57,467 nucleotides of DNA, from NCBI GenBank assembly GCA_030039005.1, contig JASHQT010000024.1, forward strand, positions 1 through 57,467, read 5' to 3'. Below are positions 51,466-57,467 of the stretch, in pieces (the stretch's first letter is position 1; the number at the start of each line of letters is the position of its first letter). This DNA is from Bryobacteraceae bacterium (GTDB lineage Bacteria; Acidobacteriota; Terriglobia; Bryobacterales; Bryobacteraceae). The position numbers and the translations under genes were made by a program. A model generated the notes under the pieces. It was not told the DNA's origin, ran no database searches, and saw only the letters and a list, made by a program, of their open reading frames with translations.

Positions 51466-54400
51466 TCAAAATAAGAATTTGACCGCACCTTGGACCTCGC
51501 GCGGCGGAGCAGCGTTGACTACTTCACCGAACAAGTTGCTGCTGATATCGCCGTCCACGGCCAAGGGGCCGAAGAAGTTCGCGTGATTAAAAGCATTGAA
51601 CGCTTCCAGCCGGAATTGCAACGTCCTCGATTCCTTGATGGTGAACGTCTTCAGAAGCGCCAGGTCGAAGTTGATCTCGCCAGGGCCGATGAACGAGCGC
51701 CGGCTGGCATCGCCCGCAGTACCCAGGGCATTGAGAGTAAACGCATTGATATTAAAATACGGTTGCCCGTTCCTGCCGGCATTTTTATTGATGTCCAGCG
51801 GCTCGCCGTTGTAATCCGGTAAGTCCAGGCTATAGTTGTTCACGCCGTTGGGATTGCTGCCCTGCAGCGAGTTGTCGCCGTCGGAGTGGAGGCTTACGGG
51901 GAAACCGCTGTTCATCCGCGCGATCCCTGTAAGCTGCCAGCCACTGGTCAGGCCCCGGATATGCGCTATCTTGTCGAACGGAAGATTGTACTGAAAGCTG
52001 ATGACCAGGTTCTGCGGAATGTCGAAGGCCGAAAGGGCACGCGTGGCCTCGAGATCGTATGGATCTCCGGGATCGGAAATGCTGGATGCCTGGTCAATCG
52101 ATTTGCTCCAGGTATATCCGGCCAGAACACTGAAGGCGGGTGTCGTGTACCGGAGGGTAATTTCCAGCGCGTTAAAATTCGCATTGCCGACCGTGGCGTC
52201 GTAATCGTCGTTGCCGTAATCCGGCCCCAGGCCTTGCCGCGTTCCCTGGACCGTCTGGCCGGAGGGTAGAATGTAAGTCGTGTTCTCTCCGAAGGGGCCG
52301 CACGTAGGCGTGGCGCCCTCCCGGTTCAGTTGCAGGCACAACGCCGGATTGCCGGGGTTGGCGGAATACACCAGCAGCAGATGATGCGACTGCGATCCGA
52401 CATAACTGACGCTGAACATCATGTGCTGCCCGAACTGCCGCTGCACCGACAGGAAATAGTTTTCCGTGTAGGGATACGTGTCCCACGGCACGGGAGCCGT
52501 CATGCCTTGTTGCGGAATAAATTGCGAAAAACTCTCCGTGGTGTTCGGATTGTTGATGGACGTATTCACCGACGGGACATTCAACGGAAACGGGTTGCCG
52601 GTGAACGACCCATTGGCGGCCAACATGAGCGGCTGCGCAAACAGCGTCGGACCAGGGCTGGTATAGCTCAATCCATAAGGCGGTTGTGGCTCGTCGACCG
52701 CCATGGTGTTCCCTTCGATCTGGTTGTAGTAAATTCCATAGCCGGCGCGAATACTGCTGTTGCCCGGACCACCCGTAAGTTTTTTGAGCCAGCCGTCGGT
52801 AGCGCCCGGCGAGTAGGCTAAACCGATACGCGGCGAGAAACGATTACTCGAAGGCACCAGCGTGCTGGGTACGCCTTTGTCGCCAACATAGACCAAGCTT
52901 GGGAAAGCTTGCGTATAAACCTGCGATTGCTCTCCAGGAATGAAGGTCGGGATCTGGCGATACTTCTCGGACCAGTAGGCCATCCAGTCCCAGCGAACGC
53001 CGAAGTTGATGGTCAAACTATTGGAGGCACGCCAGCTATCTTGCGCGAAGCCGGCCGCATAGTGATGGCGGAGGTAATAGGCGTTAGAGCTAGCCTGATT
53101 GTACAGGCTGTCGACGCCGATGAAGAAGTCCGCGAAATCGTTGCCTGTTTCCTGGCCGGCAAACGTGAACCCTCCGTTGGCTTCCGGGTTCGGATGCACA
53201 TTCACCTGCTCGTAGCTGCCGTTAAAGCCGAACTTCAGCGTGTGCGTGCCCATCACCTTGGTAAAGATGTCGTTCCAGGCGTAGGTATTGTTGTACTGCG
53301 AGAGGTTGGTGATGGGAACGCCCATCGTGAAGGTGTTGAAGATTACGTTCTCAACGCCTTCATATTGTGGAAGAAGCGGAACGATCCCCGGCGTACCCGC
53401 GCCAGTCTCGAATCCCTGTGAGGCAATGCTCACCCCAAGACCTCCCGACGGCTGGCCTACTACATTGGCATCGCGCATAAAGCTGAGACGGGCTTCGTTG
53501 ACCATAGTTGGCCCGAAAGTCGTGGTATCGGCGAGGCTGGTGAGCTGCGAACGCCCGAAATTCACGCCGGCAAATCCAGGAACCGTTGCCCCGCCCTGGC
53601 CGCTGGGATAGGGGTTGACAAGATGGTAGTCGTCAAAGAAGTCGTAGGCCGAGATCTGACCCCACTTCCCCGCATCGACGTCGAAGCGAGCGCTGCCCTT
53701 GTCATCCCGCAAAATCTCTCCATAAGCACCCGAAGTGTAGGTATCCGGGCCGTCGTTGGGGAGTGGAATGTAGGGGAGCAGATGCGAGACGGGCGCTGCC
53801 CACACCGATTGAGGGATGATTGCGCCAGGAAAGACGCAGGGACTGCAGTTCGGCGTATAGTAGGGTTCGCCGGCCTTAACCGTGTAGCCCAGTTTCTGCG
53901 AAAGCAGGTTGGCGATATACGGTCCGCTAACCGTGCCGGTGAGCGAGCTGGCATCGTCGCTGAAGTTGCCCGTCCGCTCCGCTAGCGTAGGCACTTGAAT
54001 TAAGCCTGTATCTTGCCCCTGAAAGTTTCGCGTCCCCTGATAGTCCAGGAAGAAGAAGACTTTGTTTTTCTTGATGGGCCCGCCCACTGTTCCTCCGAAC
54101 TGATTCTGCCGGTAGATACCGCGCTCGGGCGAGAAGAAGTTGCGCGCGTCCAGATCCGTGTTTCTGAGAAACTCGAACGTGCTGCCGTGAATCTCGTTGG
54201 AGCCCGATTTGGTAACCACATTGACGATGCCGCCGCTATAGTTTCCATACTCGGCGTCGAAGTTGTTCGTCAGCACGCGGAACTCGGCGATCGAATCGAG
54301 GTCCGGAATAATCGCGGTACCCCCATTCATCAGCTCCTTCACATCGCCACCGTTTACCAGAAATCCGTTGGCATCTTCGCGCTGGCCGCTGATCGATTGG

Positions 54401-54981
54401 TTTCCGGCATTTAGGCCGCCGGAAGGCTGGATCTGGACGGACGCGCCGGCCATAACGACCGATTGCGCGGTCTGCGTCGACATCGGCACGATGCCTGGCT
54501 GCAGCGCGAGCAAATCCGTATAGCTGCGGCCATTGAGCGCCACTTGGGTCATTTCTTTCTGGCTGACTACCTCGCCCACCTCCGTACTGCTGGTTTCCAC
54601 GTGGACCTGCTCCGTGCTTTCCGAAACGGTCACTTCCGATTTCTGCTCGGAGAGTTCCAGGCTAAAATCCATCCGGATGGACGCGTCCGTGTCCACTGCG
54701 ATCCCCGATTTCTTTTGCGGGCTGAAGCCTTGCAATTCCACCTGGACATCATAGGTTCCTACGGCAAGGCGGGGGAAGTTATAAAAGCCGCTGGTGTCGG
54801 TGGTAGTTTTGGTCTCGATGCCCTGGGCTGTGTTGGTTGCTGTTACCGTCGCGGCGGCGATCACCGCTCCGGTTGGGTCCGTCACGGTTCCAGAGATGCT
54901 GCCGGTAGTTGCAGCAGATAAGACAAACGGAAGGCATGCCGCGAGGCACAATACAAGCGTCCTAGGTAGGTTGCGAGACAC
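51466..54981 (-). CDS. TonB-dependent receptor, Oar-like, with CarboxypepD-reg N-domain
   Basis: 1171-residue outer-membrane receptor. The GTG at 54981 is forced, since a stop lies four codons upstream. A signal peptide (about 1-23) precedes a carboxypeptidase-regulatory-like domain (about 25-115, SGTVTDPTGAVIAAATVTAT; FYNFPRLAVGTYDVQVELQGF), then the plug (ALNGRSYTDLLALQPGI; FDAEYGNYSGGIVNVVTKSGSN; FGGTVGGPIKKNK). The rest is a 22-strand barrel ending in the aromatic KFLF terminus. Substrate unknown; acidobacterial copies are linked to glycans, siderophores or metals. It is next to the cytochrome/HupE module, which favours a metal chelate. A weak hydrophobic TonB box may lie before the plug. 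Confidence 0.9.
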   Translation of the reverse strand: MSRNLPRTLVLCLAACLPFVLSAATTGSISGTVTDPTGAVIAAATVTATNTAQGIETKTTTDTSGFYNFPRLAVGTYDVQVELQGFSPQKKSGIAVDTDASIRMDFSLELSEQKSEVTVSESTEQVHVETSSTEVGEVVSQKEMTQVALNGRSYTDLLALQPGIVPMSTQTAQSVVMAGASVQIQPSGGLNAGNQSISGQREDANGFLVNGGDVKELMNGGTAIIPDLDSIAEFRVLTNNFDAEYGNYSGGIVNVVTKSGSNEIHGSTFEFLRNTDLDARNFFSPERGIYRQNQFGGTVGGPIKKNKVFFFLDYQGTRNFQGQDTGLIQVPTLAERTGNFSDDASSLTGTVSGPYIANLLSQKLGYTVKAGEPYYTPNCSPCVFPGAIIPQSVWAAPVSHLLPYIPLPNDGPDTYTSGAYGEILRDDKGSARFDVDAGKWGQISAYDFFDDYHLVNPYPSGQGGATVPGFAGVNFGRSQLTSLADTTTFGPTMVNEARLSFMRDANVVGQPSGGLGVSIASQGFETGAGTPGIVPLLPQYEGVENVIFNTFTMGVPITNLSQYNNTYAWNDIFTKVMGTHTLKFGFNGSYEQVNVHPNPEANGGFTFAGQETGNDFADFFIGVDSLYNQASSNAYYLRHHYAAGFAQDSWRASNSLTINFGVRWDWMAYWSEKYRQIPTFIPGEQSQVYTQAFPSLVYVGDKGVPSTLVPSSNRFSPRIGLAYSPGATDGWLKKLTGGPGNSSIRAGYGIYYNQIEGNTMAVDEPQPPYGLSYTSPGPTLFAQPLMLAANGSFTGNPFPLNVPSVNTSINNPNTTESFSQFIPQQGMTAPVPWDTYPYTENYFLSVQRQFGQHMMFSVSYVGSQSHHLLLVYSANPGNPALCLQLNREGATPTCGPFGENTTYILPSGQTVQGTRQGLGPDYGNDDYDATVGNANFNALEITLRYTTPAFSVLAGYTWSKSIDQASSISDPGDPYDLEATRALSAFDIPQNLVISFQYNLPFDKIAHIRGLTSGWQLTGIARMNSGFPVSLHSDGDNSLQGSNPNGVNNYSLDLPDYNGEPLDINKNAGRNGQPYFNINAFTLNALGTAGDASRRSFIGPGEINFDLALLKTFTIKESRTLQFRLEAFNAFNHANFFGPLAVDGDISSNLFGEVVNAAPPREVQGAVKFLF

Positions 54982-55222
54982 GCTAACAGTTTATCGGCGA
55001 ATTTTGCTAAAGCCTTGGCTCGGTGTGTCATTCCGGGGTCACTGACCGGTATGTGACGACCGGCACGCAGCGTGATTGCGGGGCCGCTTTCCGAATACTC
55101 CTATCCGGATCATTAGAAAGTGGGGATTGTTCCAGGCGAGATCTTTGTGATGGTCCCGCCCGCGCGGAAACGCGTAGGGGAGCGGTGGGCCTGGTTTAGC
55201 CCCAAGCGTGGCAACCCTTGCG
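54982..55222. other. 241-base spacer upstream of the TonB receptor
   Basis: No gene is visible. It holds site B of the GACCGG-type motif (55037-55064) and AT-rich DNA just before the receptor GTG (TAACAGTTTATCGG). No convincing promoter hexamers; the receptor may be transcribed from here or from the upstream DUF6152-like gene. Confidence 0.4.
55037..55064. promoter_or_regulatory. GACCGG-type repeat upstream of the TonB receptor (site B)
   Basis: Reads GGTCACTGACCGGT followed by ATGTGACGACCGGC, giving two ACYGACCGG-like cores. It lies 56 bases ahead of the TonB-receptor start. Similar to sites A and C; spacing of the cores is near one helical turn. Confidence 0.4.
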
Positions 55223-55636
55223 CTAGGGTTGAGGCCCTCCATCGTTGGGAGAGCCGACGAATACCCGGCGGCCATTGGCTAAGACTATCTCTCTCGCCGA
55301 CGCCACGTACGCGCCATCTCGAGCGCGGTAACCCACCACCGTGATCCGGTCGCCGATCCGGAACGAAGCCCTGCTCCAACCTTGGCGGCTCAGCGTGTTG
55401 GGTCCCGCGGTCTCGCAGGCCCAGTTGGCCGTTTTTCCGCCCTCGGTCACATCTAAATACAAGTACACGTGCGGGTTCATCCATTCGACTTTGGTCAGCC
55501 GGCCCTGGAGGGTGATCCGCTGGCTCAGGTCGAACTCAGCCCCCACAGAATGATGGGCGTAGGAGGGCGTTTGGGACAGCAGAAGCGCGGCCAGGATTGC
55601 CCAAAACGCGGCGAAGCCGATACTTCTCGATTGCAT
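55223..55636 (-). CDS. DUF6152-like exported protein
   Basis: 137 residues from the ATG at 55636 (a GTG at 55648 is possible). A signal peptide (about 8-27) ends at SYAHHS, and the mature domain starts AHHSVGAEFDLSQRITLQG, then VEWMNPHVYLYLDVTEGGK, the pattern of small periplasmic DUF6152 proteins. One Cys (WACETAG) and several His could bind a ligand. Function unknown. It sits between the cytochrome and the TonB receptor on the same strand, so it probably belongs to this module. Confidence 0.75.
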   Translation of the reverse strand: MQSRSIGFAAFWAILAALLLSQTPSYAHHSVGAEFDLSQRITLQGRLTKVEWMNPHVYLYLDVTEGGKTANWACETAGPNTLSRQGWSRASFRIGDRITVVGYRARDGAYVASAREIVLANGRRVFVGSPNDGGPQP

Positions 55637-55695
55637 TTTCGCCTGCACTCAGCCTTTAAGGGCAGCCTAGCACGATTAGCGGGGGGCGGCCAGCG

Positions 55696-55722
55696 GCGAC
55701 CGGTCACTCGCCGGTTACTGAC
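55696..55722. promoter_or_regulatory. GACCGG-type repeat upstream of the DUF6152-like gene (site C)
   Basis: On the minus strand it reads GTCAGTAACCGG-CGAGTGACCGGTCGC in two halves: two AGTRACCGG cores with an 11-base period. It lies about 60 bases ahead of the DUF6152-like start and just after the cytochrome stop. Direct repeats at helical spacing are typical of response-regulator sites. Confidence 0.4.
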
Positions 55723-55734
55723 ATTTGCCGGCTG

Positions 55735-56199
55735 TCATTTCTGCGCTTGATCGCGAAAAACCTTGTGGCAGTTGTCGCAGGCTTGAGTCAGGCTGTCGGT
55801 GCAGTTCATGACCGCGTCCTTACTTTTCTTCAGCGCGGCCACCAGGCAGTCCTTGCCGGCGGGCGCGAGCGCCTTGGCGAACTTCGCGTACTCGGCGTTC
55901 TGAACCGGGACGGGCTGGCCGTTGGATTCGATCCGGCCGGAGATCATGACCAGGTTATAGCTCTCCTCGATCGCGACGGAGGCATTCACCACGTTTTGCC
56001 ACTCGGACTCGTCCTTGGGAGGATTCTGCTGCAGCCCCAGGATTACATTGGAATTCGGCAGCAGGATGCTGTGCATCACCTGTTTCAGGTTGCCGTAGGG
56101 CGTGGGCGAGAACGGCGGGGCCTGGCAAATGGCGGCGCCCACGAGCAAGAATAGAGCAAGCACGAATAGAAGGAACGGCCGCGTTTTTTCGAGCACCAA
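55735..56199 (-). CDS. periplasmic monohaem c-type cytochrome, PNSNVI family (copy 2)
   Basis: 154 residues; TTG at 56199 or GTG at 56196 as start (uncertain). An N-terminal hydrophobic signal (about 8-26, FLLFVLALFLLVGAAI) is followed by QAPPF. The single haem site CDNCH lies near the end (about residue 143). It is paralogous to the cytochrome at 50100: LKQVMHSILLPNSNVILGLQ, GQPVPVQNAEYAKFAKAL and SLTQACDNCH align. Likely periplasmic electron carrier; the head of the module on this strand. 51 bases separate it from the divergent SnoaL-like gene. Confidence 0.82.
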   Translation of the reverse strand: MVLEKTRPFLLFVLALFLLVGAAICQAPPFSPTPYGNLKQVMHSILLPNSNVILGLQQNPPKDESEWQNVVNASVAIEESYNLVMISGRIESNGQPVPVQNAEYAKFAKALAPAGKDCLVAALKKSKDAVMNCTDSLTQACDNCHKVFRDQAQK

Positions 56200-56250
56200 A
56201 ACAGCAGGCTACCACGATTGTTTGAATTGATGAATGGTTGAGGAGCCAAC

Positions 56251-56643
56251 GTGACGAATCCCATCGAAACCGTTCTCGCGTACTTTGAGGCCATCAACGC
56301 GCACGATCCCGGCAGACTGGCCGAGTTGATGACCCACGATCATGTTTTCACCGATGCGCTGGGCGCCTCGGTTCGCGGCCGCGAAAACATGCGCGGCGGG
56401 TGGCAGGGCTATTTCGCGCTTTGCCCGGATTATCGCGTTTCGCACGAAGCCATGTTCCATGACGGCGAAACGGTGGCGGCGTTCGGTTCGGCCGGCGGGA
56501 CGGTCAGCCTCAACGGGAAAATGACCCCGGAAAACAGATGGCAGATCCCCGCGGCCTGGCGCGTGGTGGTGCGCGAAGGCCGGATCCGCGAATTTCAGGT
56601 TTACGCCGACAACAAGCCGGTCTACGAGATTCTCGCGAAATGA
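56251..56643 (+). CDS. SnoaL/NTF2-like protein
   Basis: 130-residue NTF2-fold protein with GTG start, preceded by GAGGAG. The N-terminal helix TVLAYFEAINAHDPGRLAELM and cone-shaped sheet pattern (HDHVFTDALG; RENMRGGWQGYFALCPDY) are typical of SnoaL-type polyketide cyclases and related small-molecule binding or isomerase proteins. His and Asp residues in HDHVF could form the active pocket. No substrate can be assigned. It is followed by an AT-richer lipoprotein gene. Confidence 0.85.
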   Translation: MTNPIETVLAYFEAINAHDPGRLAELMTHDHVFTDALGASVRGRENMRGGWQGYFALCPDYRVSHEAMFHDGETVAAFGSAGGTVSLNGKMTPENRWQIPAAWRVVVREGRIREFQVYADNKPVYEILAK

Positions 56644-56679
56644 ACGGTCAAAATGTGAATTGTGCTATGCTGGCGCCTA

Positions 56680-57228
56680 ATGCGGCCGCAATATGCGGTA
56701 ATAATCGTTTCCGTTTTTCTCTTGTCCTGTGGGTCTCCCAAGCAGTCGTCCAGTTCGTTTGCTCCGGCTACGACCCAGCAGCCCAAGCATACCGAGCCTG
56801 CTGTAGTCTCTCCGTGGAACGTGTCCGTAACCCGAAATGAACTAAGCGGAGAGAGCAACATAACCGCGATCGATGGTTTCGGGGACGAATCTATAGTGAT
56901 TAGGCTTAGAGGAAAGAAACTTGACTGTTACGTTACGACGGGTAAGTTCTTAGAGACCGTAGAGAACCTGGACAGCCGCCGTACCGCAGTGAAGTATAAG
57001 TTTGATGACGGGGAAATAGTAAGGCAGGCATGGATCATTTCTGACGATAACACCGCACTATTTTACCCTGGGAATCCTGCGGCATTTCTCAGCAAGATGA
57101 GAAGAGCCAAAAAGTTTGTCATTGAGTATTCTCCGGCGGATACTATTCCGGAAACGGAATCCTTCGACGTGTCTCAATTCCCGTCCGAAATCAGCGACAA
57201 CGTCGGCCCTAAGGTGACGCGGCCCTGA
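56680..57228 (+). CDS. small lipoprotein of unknown function, atypical base composition
   Basis: 182 residues from the ATG at 56680 (an earlier in-frame start exists at 56662). A type II signal peptide ends in the lipobox LLSCGS, so Cys16 would be acylated. The mature part is beta-rich (ESIVIRLRGKKLDCYVTTGKFL; IVRQAWIISDDNTALFYPG; AKKFVIEYSP) with a second Cys. Its coding sequence is clearly lower in G+C than its neighbours (roughly 40% over a sampled 58 bases), pointing to foreign origin. I do not recognise the family. Confidence 0.75.
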   Translation: MRPQYAVIIVSVFLLSCGSPKQSSSSFAPATTQQPKHTEPAVVSPWNVSVTRNELSGESNITAIDGFGDESIVIRLRGKKLDCYVTTGKFLETVENLDSRRTAVKYKFDDGEIVRQAWIISDDNTALFYPGNPAAFLSKMRRAKKFVIEYSPADTIPETESFDVSQFPSEISDNVGPKVTRP

Positions 57229-57230
57229 TA

Positions 57231-57244
57231 TCCGCTTATGCGGA
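57231..57244. terminator. small hairpin after the lipoprotein gene
   Basis: TCCGC (57231-57235) pairs with GCGGA (57240-57244) over TTAT, two bases after the lipoprotein stop. No T-run follows, so termination is uncertain. Confidence 0.3.
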
Positions 57245-57308
57245 AGGAGCGCGCACGGCAGTCGACGCGGGCGCGAAATCCTGTGTCAAAATCATTGCTA
57301 GAGGAACT

Positions 57309-57467
57309 TTGGCACAGGAAGGCAGCACAAGGGCTGCCGCACCGGGCTCGGTTGGCTCGGTGCGGTTGATGGGCGTTCCCATTCGGCTCCATTTCACCTT
57401 CGTTCTGGTTCTGATCTGCCTGATTGTCTTCGGCCTCAGCACCAGCCAATCTCCGGCCACTTATACA
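57309..57467 (+). CDS. site-2-protease-like (M50) membrane metalloprotease, partial
   Basis: The frame runs off the right edge; 53 codons are seen. TTG at 57309 has GAGG four bases upstream. After a short hydrophilic start, residues VRLMGVPIRLHFTFVLVLIC are the typical opening of bacterial S2P-like zinc metalloproteases, where a GIPIRLHFTF-like motif leads the first membrane span. The HExxH motif would be beyond the window. Assignment rests on this N-terminal signature only. Confidence 0.6.
   Translation, partial: MAQEGSTRAAAPGSVGSVRLMGVPIRLHFTFVLVLICLIVFGLSTSQSPATYT

Noticed and set aside
1..57467. tRNA, rRNA, CRISPR arrays, integrases, toxin-antitoxin pairs or prophage genes
   Set aside because: None could be recognised anywhere in the window on either strand by eye.

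Overview
The window looks like chromosomal DNA from an acidobacterium of the Solibacter/Bryobacter type. The sequence-based reasons are: a secreted SBBP-repeat protein ending in the TIGR03437 (Solibacter C-terminal) domain, two stand-alone full-length MacB/FtsX-type permeases of the acidobacterial duplicated orphan permease type, an Oar-like TonB-dependent receptor with an N-terminal carboxypeptidase-regulatory-like domain, tandem copies of a small secreted family with the DGKPDFSGMWGW signature, and high G+C. I see no rRNA, tRNA, CRISPR array, transposase or phage gene. The assignment is by family content, not by a marker gene.

Layout. 1-6.2 kb: a metallo-beta-lactamase-fold hydrolase (possibly cut by the left edge), a GMC oxidoreductase with a small exported partner, and a large secreted SBBP/Asp-box protein. 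6.3-12.4 kb: housekeeping genes (SPFH/stomatin protein, SPOR protein, lnt, a divergent ychF, a MoxR ATPase, and a PilZ-J domain-winged helix fusion). 12.4-15.8 kb: a secreted protein with SBBP repeats and three near-identical 450-bp discoidin-like repeats. 16.0-28.5 kb: a surface-glycan locus. Its plus-strand core (16036-25612) is a mostly start/stop-overlapping operon: nucleotide-sugar dehydrogenase, left-handed beta-helix acyltransferase, DegT aminotransferase, GT2 glycosyltransferase, SDR epimerase, C-methyltransferase, large membrane protein and Nudix hydrolase. Two minus-strand methyltransferases and a sulfotransferase adjoin it. A good sigma-70-like promoter with a tandem 14-bp repeat sits in front of the operon.

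28.4-42.4 kb: mostly secreted or peripheral catabolic enzymes (amidohydrolase, HSL-type esterase, tannase-family esterase, a Tat-exported haloacetate-dehalogenase-like hydrolase), two ABC permeases, a frameshifted ankyrin protein and the duplicated FSGMWGW proteins. 42.4-47.7 kb: an ECF sigma factor divergent from a six-PAS hybrid kinase and an Hpt-receiver protein. 47.7-56.2 kb, all minus strand: a coherent envelope module of two paralogous monoheme cytochromes, two small four-helix membrane proteins, a HupE/UreJ-like permease, a membrane-anchored periplasmic protein, a DUF6152-like protein, a TonB-dependent receptor and a truncated outer-membrane protein remnant. Related GACCGGTCACT-type motifs occur at three intergenic points there. 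56.2-57.5 kb: a SnoaL-like protein, an AT-richer lipoprotein and the start of a site-2-protease-like gene cut by the right edge.

The best candidate for an undescribed system is the 47.7-56.2 kb cytochrome/HupE/TonB module: the parts suggest uptake of a metal or metal chelate coupled to periplasmic redox, but no substrate can be read from the sequence. The second is the glycan operon, which predicts a C-methylated, possibly sulfated and methylated surface polysaccharide.
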